Assembly (NCBI RefSeq): GCF_000158955.1
Contig: NZ_GG657757.1
Span: forward strand, 7,153,158 to 7,217,157
DNA: 64,000 nt
DNA from: Streptomyces viridochromogenes DSM 40736
GTDB taxonomy: Bacteria > Actinomycetota > Actinomycetes > Streptomycetales > Streptomycetaceae
Reading direction: 5' to 3'
The notes under the pieces: generated by a model
What the model was told of the DNA's origin: nothing
What the model saw: only the letters and a program-made list of their open reading frames with translations
Databases searched by the model: none
Shown: positions 32,575 to 41,236 of the stretch, piece after piece
How the letters are laid out: every line of letters starts with the position of its first letter
Position numbering within the stretch: the first letter of the stretch is position 1
Translations under genes and position numbers: made by a program

Positions 32575-32705
32575 TGCCGCGACAGGCGACGTTTGCCCGT
32601 CGAGGAGCGGCGTCCGGTGCGTGCTCTGGGGGTACCCCCTGCTCGAAGAGCTTGGGGGAGTGCCGGGCGTCGCGACGGGGCGAACCTTGCCTGTCGGGGC
32701 ACTAG
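32571..32705. mobile_element. MITE-like palindromic element with CTAG ends
   Basis: A 135-bp element bounded by CTAG at both ends. It has imperfect terminal inverted repeats of about 28 bp (left starts CTAGTGCCGCGACAGGCG; right, read on the other strand, CTAGTGCCCCGACAGGCA). Its interior holds GGGGGTACCCCC and a stem CCCC.GCTC / GAGC..GGGG. It has no coding capacity. Similar elements are familiar from Streptomyces intergenic DNA, so it is probably mobilised in trans by a transposase. It supplies the stop codon region of the upstream gene. Confidence 0.7.
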
Positions 32706-32962
32706 GTGTTCTGTCCGGGGAGGAGAAACCGGTCGCCCGGTGCGGGCCGGGCACGGCAGGCTGTCCGCGGCCGGCCAGCACCGTCGCACGATGGGTCGCC
32801 GACTTCATCCAGAGCGGCAGCCGGGGGAACATCGCCATGGTCGGCGAGGCGCGGCGTCTGCGCACGTCACCACGCCGGCATGCTGTTCCGTGGCGGCCCG
32901 TACTGAGTGCGGTCCTGTGGCCGGGGCTGCCGGAGGCGTGAGGTGCTCGCGTCGTCAGCCCG
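32706..32962. other. Non-coding stretch between the palindromic element and allR
   Basis: About 257 bases with no supported gene. Together with the element it makes a 388-bp gap. Short open frames here have no codon bias or recognisable motif. It is the 3' flank of allR and may simply hold its terminator, though no strong hairpin was found. Confidence 0.5.
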
Positions 32963-33760
32963 TCACGCGGGGTTCTGGCTCGCGAGGGCCTCGGAGAGTT
33001 CGGCGGCGATCTGCTGCAGTACCGGCACGATCTTCTCCGTCGCCGCCTCCGTGACGCGGCCCGCCGGGCCGGAGATGGAGATGGCCGCGGCCGTGGGGGA
33101 GTCGGGCACCTGGACGGCGAGGCAACGGACGCCGATCTCCTGCTCGTTGTCGTCGATCGCGTAACCCTGGCCGCGTACCTCCTCCAGCGCCGCGAGGAAC
33201 CCGTCGGGGGTCGTGATCGTCTTCTCCGTCGCGGCGGGCATGCCCGTGCGGGCGAGCAGCGCGCGCACCTCCTCCGGCGGGAAACCGGCGAGCAGCGCCT
33301 TGCCCACGCCCGTGGAGTGCGGCAGCACCCGCCGGCCGACCTCCGTGAACATGCGCATCGAGTGCTTCGACGGCACCTGCGCCACGTAGACGATCTCGTC
33401 CCCGTCCAGCAGCGCCATGTTCGCCGTCTCGCCGGTCTCCTCGACCAGCCGGGCGAGATAGGGCCGTGCCCAGGTGCCCAGCAGCCGGGAGGCGGACTCA
33501 CCGAGGCGGATCAGGCGCGGGCCGAGCGCATACCGGCGGTTGGGCTGCTGCCGTACGTACCCGCAGGCCACCAGCGTCCGCATCAGGCGGTGGATGGTCG
33601 GCAGGGGCAGGCCGCTGCTCGCGGACAGCTCGCTCAGGCCGACCTCGCCCCCCGCGTCCGCCATCCGTTCGAGCAGGTCGAAGGCGCGCTCCAGGGACTG
33701 GACGCCGCCGTTGGCGGAGGACCGGGCGGAGTCGGTGGTGCTGGCGCTGGACGTCGGCAC
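32963..33760 (-). CDS. allR: IclR-family repressor of allantoin/glyoxylate catabolism
   Basis: A 265-residue IclR regulator. The N-terminal winged helix reads VQSLERAFDLLERMADAGGEVGLSELSASSGLPLPTIHRLMRTLV (split here by a few residues). The effector domain follows with VPSKHSMRMFTEVGRRVLPHSTGVGKALLA and GVRCLAVQVPD. By its place divergent from allantoinase and close to allantoicase and malate synthase, it is the counterpart of AllR of S. coelicolor, which controls allantoin genes. Two TTCC-N7-GGAA sites lie in its own promoter region and a third lies before allB, so autoregulation is likely. Confidence 0.88.
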   Translation of the reverse strand: MPTSSASTTDSARSSANGGVQSLERAFDLLERMADAGGEVGLSELSASSGLPLPTIHRLMRTLVACGYVRQQPNRRYALGPRLIRLGESASRLLGTWARPYLARLVEETGETANMALLDGDEIVYVAQVPSKHSMRMFTEVGRRVLPHSTGVGKALLAGFPPEEVRALLARTGMPAATEKTITTPDGFLAALEEVRGQGYAIDDNEQEIGVRCLAVQVPDSPTAAAISISGPAGRVTEAATEKIVPVLQQIAAELSEALASQNPA

Positions 33761-33840
33761 GGCGCGTTCCTTTCGGGACTGGCGGAAGAGCTGAAGCCTA
33801 CCCGGCAGTCGGTTGACTCCCCGCTTGTACGTAGCTACGT

Positions 33841-33876
33841 TCTGCGTACTGGAAGTTTAATTCCGCTTTGTGGAAA
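33841..33876. promoter_or_regulatory. Two AllR-type operators upstream of allR
   Basis: TTCTGCGTACTGGAA (33841-33855) and TTCCGCTTTGTGGAA (33862-33876), centres 21 bp (two helical turns) apart, in the allR-allB divergent region. The first has one arm mismatch. Confidence 0.75.
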
Positions 33877-33969
33877 CGTCCAGTGTGCCTGCGCTGAAGG
33901 GAGTCACCGTCCAGTGTGCCCTTGACGGCGCCGGAGTGGGAGTGAAGACTCCTTCAACAGAAAGTTGAA

Positions 33970-33984
33970 TTCCGTTACGCGGAA
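33970..33984. promoter_or_regulatory. AllR-type operator upstream of allantoinase
   Basis: TTCCGTTACGCGGAA with perfect TTCCG/CGGAA arms, 24 bases before the allB start codon. It would overlap the promoter or leader and so block allB transcription when occupied. Confidence 0.78.
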
Positions 33985-34008
33985 GTAAGCGGATGTAAAG
34001 GGGTTCGG

Positions 34009-35349
34009 GTGTCCGACACTGAACTGGTGCTGCGCTCGACGCGTGTCATCACTCCCGAGGGGACGCGCGCCGCTTCGGTCGCCGTCGCCGCCGGCACGAT
34101 CCGGGCCGTCCTCCCGTACGACGCGCCCGTGCCCGAGGGCGCCCGCCTGGAAGACCTCGGCGACCACGTGCTGCTGCCCGGCCTCGTCGACACCCACGTG
34201 CACGTCAACGACCCCGGCCGCACCGAGTGGGAGGGCTTCTGGACCGCCACCCGCGCCGCCGCGGCCGGGGGCATCACGACCCTCGTCGACATGCCCCTCA
34301 ACTCCCTCCCGCCGACCACGACCGTCGCACACCTGCGCACCAAGCAGCAGGTCGCCGCCGACAAGGCGCACATCGACGTCGGCTTCTGGGGCGGCGCCCT
34401 GCCGGACAACGTCAAGGACCTGCGCCCGCTGCACGAGGCCGGCGTCTTCGGCTTCAAGGCGTTCCTCTCGCCGTCCGGCGTGGACGAGTTCCCGCACCTC
34501 GAGCGGGACCCGCTGGCCCGCTCCATGGCCGAGATCGCCGCCTTCGACGGGCTGCTCATCGTGCACGCCGAGGACCCGCACCTGCTCTCCTCGGCCCCGC
34601 AGCAGGGCGGTCCCCGGTACGCCGACTTCCTCGCCTCCCGCCCCCGGAACGCCGAGGACACCGCCATCGCCCAGCTCATCACCGAGGCGAAGGCCCTCCA
34701 CGCGCGCGTGCACGTCCTGCACCTCTCCTCCAGCGACGCCCTGCCTCTGATCGCCGAGGCGAAGGCGGAGGGCGTACGGCTCACCGTGGAGACCTGCCCC
34801 CACTACCTGACCCTCACCGCCGAGGAAGTCCCCGACGGCGCCAGCGAGTTCAAGTGCTGCCCGCCGATCCGCGAGTCCGCCAACCAGGACCTGCTCTGGC
34901 AGGCCCTGGCCGACGGCACCATCGACTGCGTCGTCACCGACCACTCCCCGTCCACCGCCGACCTGAAGACGGACGACTTCGCGACGGCCTGGGGCGGTAT
35001 CTCCGGGTTGCAGCTGAGCCTGGCCGCGGTGTGGACGGAGGCCCGCAAGCGGGGCCACGGACTGGAGGACGTGGTCCGCTGGATGTCGACGCGCACCGCC
35101 GAACTGGTGGGCCTCGACACCCGCAAGGGCGCCATCGCGGCGGGCCACGACGCCGACTTCGCCGTCCTCGCGCCCGACGAGACCTTCACCGTCGACCCGG
35201 CGGGCCTCCAGCACCGCAACCACGTCACGGCGTACGCGGGCAGGACCCTCCACGGCGTCGTGAAGTCCACCTGGCTGCGCGGGCAGCGCATCGTCGCGGA
35301 CGGCGAGTTCACCGAGCCGAAGGGCCGACTCCTCACCAGGCACCCCTGA
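34009..35349 (+). CDS. allB: Allantoinase
   Basis: Hydrolyses allantoin to allantoate. The 446-residue cyclic amidohydrolase has the metal site VDTHVHVNDPGRTEW, the carboxylatable lysine in FGFKAFLSPSG, later His ligands in LIVHAEDP and VHVLHLSSSDALPL, and the terminal Asp in CVVTDHSPS. These agree with bacterial AllB and separate it from dihydropyrimidinases. GTG 34009 is used. It precedes allantoicase by 50 nt in one operon and is divergent from allR. Confidence 0.96.
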   Translation: MSDTELVLRSTRVITPEGTRAASVAVAAGTIRAVLPYDAPVPEGARLEDLGDHVLLPGLVDTHVHVNDPGRTEWEGFWTATRAAAAGGITTLVDMPLNSLPPTTTVAHLRTKQQVAADKAHIDVGFWGGALPDNVKDLRPLHEAGVFGFKAFLSPSGVDEFPHLERDPLARSMAEIAAFDGLLIVHAEDPHLLSSAPQQGGPRYADFLASRPRNAEDTAIAQLITEAKALHARVHVLHLSSSDALPLIAEAKAEGVRLTVETCPHYLTLTAEEVPDGASEFKCCPPIRESANQDLLWQALADGTIDCVVTDHSPSTADLKTDDFATAWGGISGLQLSLAAVWTEARKRGHGLEDVVRWMSTRTAELVGLDTRKGAIAAGHDADFAVLAPDETFTVDPAGLQHRNHVTAYAGRTLHGVVKSTWLRGQRIVADGEFTEPKGRLLTRHP

Positions 35350-35399
35350 CCCTCCCCGCATCCGCATCCCCACCGGCCGACTCCCGAAAGGCACAGCAC

Positions 35400-36515
35400 G
35401 TGACGGCGATTCCCAGCTTCACCGGCGACGCGAACCCCTACGGAGGCGGCGACCCGTATGCGGACTACCGCACCGCCGACTTCCCCTTCACCCAGTACGC
35501 CAACCTCGCCGACCGGCGCCTCGGCGCCGGAGTCATCGCCGCCAACGACGAGTTCTTCGCGCAGCGCGAGAACCTCCTGGTGCCCGAGCGCGCCGAGTTC
35601 GACCCCGAGCACTTCGGGCACAAGGGCAAGATCATGGACGGCTGGGAGACGCGCCGCCGCCGGGGCGCGTCCGCCGAGCACCCGTGGCCGACCGCCGAGG
35701 ACCACGACTGGGCGCTGGTCCGCCTCGGCGCGCCGGGCGTGATCCGGGGGATCGTCGTCGACACGGCCCACTTCCGCGGCAACTACCCGCAGGCGGTGTC
35801 GGTCGAGGGCACCTCGGTGCCGGGCTCGCCGTCCCCGGAGGAGCTCCTCGGCGACGACGTGAAGTGGACGGCCCTGGTCCCGCGCACCCCGGTCGGCGGC
35901 CACGCGGCGAACGGCTTCGAGGTCTCCGTGGAGCAGCGCTTCACGCACCTGCGGGTCAACCAGCACCCCGACGGCGGCATCGCACGCCTGCGGGTGTACG
36001 GCGAGGTCGTCCCGGACCCCGAGTGGCTGGAGGTCCTCGGCACCTTCGACGTCGTCGCCCTGGAGAACGGCGGCCGGGCCGAGGACGCCTCCAACCTCTT
36101 CTACTCCCCGGCGAGCAACACCATCCAGCCGGGCCGCTCGCGCAAGATGGACGACGGCTGGGAGACCCGCCGCCGGCGCGACCAGGGCCACGACTGGATC
36201 CGCTACCGGCTCGCCGCCCAGGCCCAGGTACGCGCCCTGGAGATCGACACCGCGTACCTCAAGGGCAACAGCGCCGGCTGGGCGTCGGTGTCGGTCAAGG
36301 ACGGTGAGGACGGCGAGTGGCGCGAGATCCTGCCCCGCACCCGCCTCCAGCCCGACACCAACCATCGCTTCGTCCTGCCCGACCCGGCCGTCGGCACGCA
36401 CGCGCGCGTGGACATCTTCCCGGACGGCGGCATCTCCCGGCTCCGCCTGTTCGGCTCGCTCACCCAGGAGGGCACGAGCCGCCTCGCGGCACGCCACCAG
36501 GAACTGGGCGGCTAG
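35400..36515 (+). CDS. alc: Allantoicase
   Basis: Splits allantoate into ureidoglycolate and urea. The 371-residue protein consists of two homologous beta-jellyroll repeats. The shared motif appears first as GKIMDGWETRRRRG (about residue 78) and again as RKMDDGWETRRRRD (about residue 248). Each repeat also has a conserved 'HPDGGIARLRVYGEV / FPDGGISRLRLFGSL' strand pair, which is diagnostic. GTG 35400 starts it. Use of allantoicase (not allantoate amidohydrolase) means that glyoxylate is released by a later ureidoglycolate lyase step, for which no gene is visible in this window. Confidence 0.96.
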   Translation: MTAIPSFTGDANPYGGGDPYADYRTADFPFTQYANLADRRLGAGVIAANDEFFAQRENLLVPERAEFDPEHFGHKGKIMDGWETRRRRGASAEHPWPTAEDHDWALVRLGAPGVIRGIVVDTAHFRGNYPQAVSVEGTSVPGSPSPEELLGDDVKWTALVPRTPVGGHAANGFEVSVEQRFTHLRVNQHPDGGIARLRVYGEVVPDPEWLEVLGTFDVVALENGGRAEDASNLFYSPASNTIQPGRSRKMDDGWETRRRRDQGHDWIRYRLAAQAQVRALEIDTAYLKGNSAGWASVSVKDGEDGEWREILPRTRLQPDTNHRFVLPDPAVGTHARVDIFPDGGISRLRLFGSLTQEGTSRLAARHQELGG

Positions 36516-36620
36516 AGGTTGTCCGTGGGCGGGTGCCTCTGAGGGGTCCTCGATCAGGTCACGTGGTCTGATTCCGTGCAACGGAGCACGTCAACCCCTT
36601 GTGGTCCGAGTGCCGCGCGG

Positions 36621-39419
36621 TCACGGCAGCGACACGTCGTCCCACGCGTCCAGCAGTCCGGTGCCCAGCGCCTCACCGCCGGTGGCGGCCTCACCTCCGT
36701 CCAGGGCCTGCTCGGTCCAGATCACCTTGCCGTCGGACGAGTAGCGGGTGCCCCAGCGCTGCGCGAACTGGGTGACGAGGAACAGGCCGCGTCCGCCCTC
36801 GTCGGTGGTCTTGGCCCGGCGCAGGTGAGGGGAGGTGCTGGAGCCGTCCGCGACTTCGCAGACCAGGGTGTGGTCGAGGAGCAGGCGTACGGTGATGGGC
36901 TCCCTGCCGTAGCGGATGGCGTTGGTGACCAGTTCGCTGAGAATCAGCTCGGCGGCGAAGGAGATCTCCCCCAGCCCCCAGTCGGCCACCTGCCGGGTGG
37001 CCTCCTTGCGGACGGCGGCCACGGCGGCGGGGTCCGCGGGAATGTCCCACGTGGCGACCTGCTCGGGGGCGAGGACGCGGGTGCGGGCCATCAGCAGGGC
37101 GATGTCGTCGCTCGGGTCTGCGGGCACCAGGGCGTCCAGTACCGCCTGGCAGGTGTCCTCCATGGTCCGGTCGGCGGGGCTCGCGAGGGCCCTGCGCAGG
37201 AGTTCGAGGCCCGTGCCGGAGTCGCGGTGGCGGTCTTCGACGAGCCCGTCGGTGTACAGGGCGAGCCGGCTGCCCTCGGGGAGCTCGAGTTCGGCGGTTT
37301 CGAAGGGCTGTCCCCCGAAGCCGAGGGGCAGGCCCGCGGGCACGTCGGGGAACTCCACGGCGCCACCGGGGCGGATCAGGGCGGGACCCGGATGCCCGGC
37401 GCGGGCCATGCTGCAGTGACCGGAGACCGGGTCGTAGACGGCGTACAGGCAGGTGGCTCCCGTGGCCCCCTCGTCACCGCCCCTGGCAGCCCCGTCCTGG
37501 TCCATTCTGGCGACCAGTTCGTCCAGGTGGGTCAGGAGTTCGTCGGGGGTCAGGTCCAAGGCGGAGAAGTTGTGCACCGCGGTGCGCAGCCGGCCCATGG
37601 TGGCCGAGGCGTGCAGCCCGTGGCCGACCACGTCACCGACCACGAGGGCGACCCGGGTGCACGACAGCGGGATGACGTCGAACCAGTCGCCGCCCACTCC
37701 GGCCTGGGCGGGCAGGTACCGGTAGGCCACCTCCACTGCGCTCTGCTCGGGCAGGCCGCCGGGCAGCAGGCTGCGCTGCAGGGTCACGGACATGGTGTGT
37801 TCCCGGGTGTAGCGGCGGGCGTTGTCGACGCACACCGCGGACCGGGCCGCCAGCTCCTCGGCGAAGGACAGATCCTCCTCCCCGAAGAGCTCGGACGGGT
37901 CCATCCGCCAGAAGTCGATCGCTCCCAGCACCACACCGCGGGCCCGCAGCGGCACCGCGATCAGGGAGCGGATGCCGTAGTCGAGGATCCTCCGGGCGCG
38001 TTCGGGGTCCTGGGCCTCCCAGCCGGGCGCGGCGCGCAGGTCGGCTTCCAGGACCGCCCGGCCGCTGTGCATTCCTACGGCCATCGGGGTCGAGGGGGCG
38101 AACCTGACCAGCTCGCCCACCGAGTAGAGCGGCGGGTCTTCCCGGACGCCTCGCAGGGCGGTGCGGCGCATCTCGCTGCTCGGTCCGGCCGGCTCCTCAC
38201 CGCGCAGCACGGGGTCCAGCAGCTCCACGCTGACGAAGTCCGCGAACCGGGGGACCGCCACCTCGGCCAGCTCCTCGGCGGTACGCACCACGTCCAGGGT
38301 GGTGCCGATCCGCGCCCCGGCGCTGTACAGCAGCTCCAGCCGCTCCCGGGCCTTCTCGGCCCGGCCGGCCAGTGCGTGCAGCTCGGTGGTGTCCCGCAGT
38401 GTCGCCACGTTCCCCGCCGGGCCGCCGTCACGGTCCGTGGGACGGACGTTGACCGCCAGTAGCCGGTCCCCGGCCAGGTGCACCTCGTCCGTGGCCATCC
38501 GGGCCGAGGCCAGCAGTTCCACGGTGCTCGGGGCCAGGCCCAGGCCGGCCACGGGGCGCCCCTCCGCGTCGTCGGGGAGCCCCAGGAGCCGCCGTGCCTC
38601 GTCGTTGGCGAGCAGCAGCCGTCCGTCGCCCTCGACGATCACGACCCCCTCGCGTACGGAGTGCAGTACCGCGTCGTGGTGGTCGTACATGCGGGTCATC
38701 TCGGCCGCGCCCAGACCGTGGGTCTGACGCCGCAGCCGTCGGCTCACCAGGACGGCGCTTCCCGAGGTGAGGACGAGTGCGCCGGCGACGGAGACCAGCA
38801 GCAGGGGCAGCTGGTCCGCCACCATGTTGTTCACGTTGCGCACCGTGATACCGGCCGACGATATGCCGGCGAGCGAACCGTCCGGGCGGGTGATGGGGAC
38901 GGAGGAGTTCACGGTGAGGCCCGTGACCGTGTCGATGGTCCTGACGAGGGGCCGGCCGGCCCGCGCCAGGTCGATGGTGTCCCGGTACGGGCCGACGATG
39001 TGTTTTCCGATCATGTCCGGGTCGGGATGGGTGTACCGGATCCCGTCCGTGTTCCACAGCACGACGTAGTCGACGCCGGTGCGCTTGCGGACCGCCTCGG
39101 CGCGCGGCTGCAGCGCCGCCGTCGGGTTCCGGCCGTCCACGGCGGCGACGATGCCCGGCGACTGGGCGACGGATTCGGCCACGGCGAGGGTCCGGGCCCG
39201 GGCCTCCCTGGTGCTGTCGCGCCTGGCCTGCAGTACAAGAGCCGCCGCCGCGGCGGCGACGAGCAGCACCGCGAGCACGACCTGCAGGAGGAAGACCTGG
39301 CCCGCCACGCTGCGTATGCCGAGCAGGGATCGGGGGCGTCCGTTCGGCGCCTGCGTGGCGCCCGGCGCCCGGCGGCGGCCTTCACGGCGGCTGCGTGTTC
39401 CGCGGGTGAACAGGACCAT
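36621..39419 (-). CDS. SpoIIE-type PP2C phosphatase with sensor, PAS, GAF and anti-sigma-like ATPase domains
   Basis: A 932-residue membrane regulator. TM1 (about 40-65) is followed by a DcuS/CitA-like extracytoplasmic Cache sensor (GVDYVVLWNTDGIRYTHPDPDMIGKHIVG and GSLAGISSAGITV), then TM2 (about 205-225). Next are a PAS domain (VREGVVIVEGDGRLLLANDEARRLLGL), a GAF domain (about 365-540), and a SpoIIE/RsbU PP2C domain (GGDWFDVIPL, VGDVVGHGLHASATMGRLR, LYTDGLVEDR, DDIALLMAR). A C-terminal RsbW-like HATPase ends it (LILSELVTNAIRYG, DEGGRGLFLV). Such proteins dephosphorylate anti-anti-sigma factors in sigma-B-like switches. The citrate/dicarboxylate-type sensor suggests a small organic acid signal. 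Confidence 0.92.
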   Translation of the reverse strand: MVLFTRGTRSRREGRRRAPGATQAPNGRPRSLLGIRSVAGQVFLLQVVLAVLLVAAAAAALVLQARRDSTREARARTLAVAESVAQSPGIVAAVDGRNPTAALQPRAEAVRKRTGVDYVVLWNTDGIRYTHPDPDMIGKHIVGPYRDTIDLARAGRPLVRTIDTVTGLTVNSSVPITRPDGSLAGISSAGITVRNVNNMVADQLPLLLVSVAGALVLTSGSAVLVSRRLRRQTHGLGAAEMTRMYDHHDAVLHSVREGVVIVEGDGRLLLANDEARRLLGLPDDAEGRPVAGLGLAPSTVELLASARMATDEVHLAGDRLLAVNVRPTDRDGGPAGNVATLRDTTELHALAGRAEKARERLELLYSAGARIGTTLDVVRTAEELAEVAVPRFADFVSVELLDPVLRGEEPAGPSSEMRRTALRGVREDPPLYSVGELVRFAPSTPMAVGMHSGRAVLEADLRAAPGWEAQDPERARRILDYGIRSLIAVPLRARGVVLGAIDFWRMDPSELFGEEDLSFAEELAARSAVCVDNARRYTREHTMSVTLQRSLLPGGLPEQSAVEVAYRYLPAQAGVGGDWFDVIPLSCTRVALVVGDVVGHGLHASATMGRLRTAVHNFSALDLTPDELLTHLDELVARMDQDGAARGGDEGATGATCLYAVYDPVSGHCSMARAGHPGPALIRPGGAVEFPDVPAGLPLGFGGQPFETAELELPEGSRLALYTDGLVEDRHRDSGTGLELLRRALASPADRTMEDTCQAVLDALVPADPSDDIALLMARTRVLAPEQVATWDIPADPAAVAAVRKEATRQVADWGLGEISFAAELILSELVTNAIRYGREPITVRLLLDHTLVCEVADGSSTSPHLRRAKTTDEGGRGLFLVTQFAQRWGTRYSSDGKVIWTEQALDGGEAATGGEALGTGLLDAWDDVSLP

Positions 39420-39519
39420 GTCGTACTTTCTACTCCTATTGCTGCGGACGGCGACCTTGCCGACGGAAACGGATCACCCGCCCGTGCTCCCTCGAGGTTC
39501 CGCCCGCCTGCCGGGCAGG

Positions 39520-39732
39520 TCAGGCGTGGCGTCGCGTGGAGCGGAACATCCCGGGAAGACGCCGCATCTCGATGGCCGAGGCGCGGTCGTTCCAGGCGGA
39601 CCGCCGGGGCTCGGCGAGCGGTCGGGCGGGAGGCGGTGGGGCCGCGGCCCGGGCCTGGAAGACCGCGATGACGGCGGCCAGTTCCTCGGCGGTGGGTCGC
39701 CCGCGCACGATCGTGACAAGGGGCAGGGGCAT
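39520..39732 (-). CDS. Acyl-CoA carboxylase epsilon-type subunit
   Basis: A 70-residue protein beginning VTIVRGRPTAEELAAVIAVFQAR, the consensus of AccE/PccE epsilon subunits that dock on actinobacterial carboxyltransferase beta subunits. The Pro-rich linker and basic tail (SAWNDRASAIEMRRLPG) are also characteristic. A strong AGGAGGTGAGG site precedes ATG 39732. It lies 17 nt after the carboxyltransferase gene, its natural partner, in the same transcript. Confidence 0.85.
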   Translation of the reverse strand: MPLPLVTIVRGRPTAEELAAVIAVFQARAAAPPPPARPLAEPRRSAWNDRASAIEMRRLPGMFRSTRRHA

Positions 39733-39749
39733 GGTGAGTTCCTCACCTC

Positions 39750-41057
39750 CTAGAGGGGGATGTTGCCGTGCTTCTTGCCGGGCTGTGTCTCGCGCTTGGT
39801 GCGCAGGGCTCGCAGGCCCCGGATGAGGTGCTGCCTGGTCAGGGACGGGGTGATCACGGCGTCGACGTAGCCGCTTTCGAGGGCCGAGTCGGAGTCGAGG
39901 CGGGTGTCCTGTGGGGCGAGCCGTGTTCCGGGCACGGTGATGCGGGCCGTGGGCCAGGCGAGGTTGAGGTCCGCGCCGAGATGCTTGGAGCCCATGACGT
40001 CGTAGGCGCCGCCGCGGGCCTCGCGGGTGATCACGGTGAGCAGTGGCACGGTGGCCTCCGCGTAGGCATAGGCCAGTTTGGCGCCGTGGCGGACCGTGCC
40101 GCTCCGCTCCTGGTCGGTGCCGGGGCGGAAGCCCGGGACGTCGACGAAGGTCAGGACCGGCACGTTGAAGGCGTCGCAGGTGCGGATGAAGCGGGCGGCC
40201 TTGTCACAGGTGTCGGTGTCCAGACAACCGCCGTGGCGCAGGGGCTGGTTGGCGACGATGCCGACGGGGTGACCCTCGACGCGGCCGAACCCGGTGATGA
40301 CGGCGGGGGCGAAGAGGGCCTGGGTCTCCAGGAACTCGTCGTCGTCCAGGGCGTTTTCGACGACTTGGAGCATGTCGTACGGCTGGTGGAGCGTGGGGGG
40401 TACGACCGAGTCCAGCAGTGGCCGCAGTTCCGCCTCGACATCCTCCGTGAGACTCCAGGGGTCGGCCGGTGGCTCCTCCAGGTTGTTGGAGGGGAGGTAG
40501 GACAGCAGTGTTCTGACGTATTCGACGGCGGCCTTCTCGTCGTCGGCCATGTGGTGTGCGATGGCGGACTCGGTGCTGAGGGCCCTGGCGCCGGCGAGCT
40601 CTTCGGGGCCCAGGAGCTCTTCGGTGACGTCCTCGACTTCCACGGGTCCGGTCGCGAACATGTACGACGCCTGGTCGCTCGTCACCACGAAGTCGCTGAC
40701 GGCGGGGGAGGGCGCGGCGTGGCCCGCATGCCCCACGATCAGGGCGATCTGGGGGACGACCCCGGAGGCGAGTACGGCGCGGCGGAAGATCTCCCCCGGG
40801 AGGCCCACGGCACCTCCGCCGGTGTCGGAGCCGACGACGGAGATGAGCGGGCATCCTGTCTTCAGGGCGAACTCCAGCGCCTTGGGGATCTTCGGGCCGG
40901 AGGCGACGCACACGGGCCGGCCGTCGACCGTGCCGTAGCCGACGACGTTGTCGGGGTGGCGATGTGCCACGGCGTCCGACTCGGTGAGGGAGCCTTCGTC
41001 GAGCAGCAGCTCAACCAGCTCGCGGGCGCTGCTGAGGTCGGTGCCCACTTCGGTCAT
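39750..41057 (-). CDS. Acyl-CoA carboxylase carboxyltransferase (beta) subunit, short form
   Basis: A 435-residue carboxyltransferase of the PccB/AccD type, which moves carboxyl from biotin to an acyl-CoA. N-half motifs are GYGTVDGRPVCVASG and LLDEGSLTE. The C-half has FVDVPGFRPGTDQERSGTVRHGAKLAYAYAEATVPLLTVITREARGG (broken up here), with the oxyanion Gly-Gly pair, and MGSKHLGADLNLAWP. It is about 90 residues shorter at the N-terminus than standard PccB. The promoter just upstream of ATG 41057 shows that this start is real. The partner epsilon-type subunit is downstream, but no biotin carboxylase/BCCP gene is in the window. The acyl substrate is unknown. Confidence 0.88.
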   Translation of the reverse strand: MTEVGTDLSSARELVELLLDEGSLTESDAVAHRHPDNVVGYGTVDGRPVCVASGPKIPKALEFALKTGCPLISVVGSDTGGGAVGLPGEIFRRAVLASGVVPQIALIVGHAGHAAPSPAVSDFVVTSDQASYMFATGPVEVEDVTEELLGPEELAGARALSTESAIAHHMADDEKAAVEYVRTLLSYLPSNNLEEPPADPWSLTEDVEAELRPLLDSVVPPTLHQPYDMLQVVENALDDDEFLETQALFAPAVITGFGRVEGHPVGIVANQPLRHGGCLDTDTCDKAARFIRTCDAFNVPVLTFVDVPGFRPGTDQERSGTVRHGAKLAYAYAEATVPLLTVITREARGGAYDVMGSKHLGADLNLAWPTARITVPGTRLAPQDTRLDSDSALESGYVDAVITPSLTRQHLIRGLRALRTKRETQPGKKHGNIPL

Positions 41058-41101
41058 CCGGATGTTCCTGTCCTGGTGAGTGCTGGAAGCTGTGACCGCA
41101 G

Positions 41102-41130
41102 AGCCTAGAGATTGTTGAACAATCCTTCAA
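41102..41130 (-). promoter_or_regulatory. Promoter with embedded palindromic operator (carboxylase genes)
   Basis: On the minus strand: -35 TTGAAG (41130-41125), a 17-bp spacer containing GATTGTTGAACAATC (41110-41124), and -10 TAGGCT (41107-41102). The 15-bp palindrome (arms GATTGTT/AACAATC) lies within the spacer, so a bound protein would exclude RNA polymerase. Start codon at 41057. Confidence 0.8.
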
Positions 41131-41184
41131 TACTCCACGTCCCCGCCGAAGCATTGACGCCGTCGTCTGATGGGGAGTATTCAC

Positions 41185-41213
41185 TTGTGAGGATTGTTGA
41201 ACAATCCACTCTC
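41185..41213 (+). promoter_or_regulatory. Palindromic operator upstream of the ATPase gene
   Basis: GGATTGTTGAACAATCC at 41191-41207, preceded directly by a -35-like TTGTGA (41185-41190). The -10 region at the expected distance (ACTCTC) is poor, so promoter activity is uncertain although the operator is clear. The gene starts at 41237. Confidence 0.68.
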
Positions 41214-41236
41214 GCACCTACCTCTGTGGGGCAAAG

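Noticed and set aside
32706..32906. 66-codon rightward frame after the palindromic element
   Set aside because: No codon bias, no ribosome site, no motif.
36576..38462. Rightward 628-codon frame opposite the SpoIIE phosphatase
   Set aside because: Antisense shadow with no domain; the leftward frame carries the full set of sensor, PAS, GAF, PP2C and ATPase motifs.
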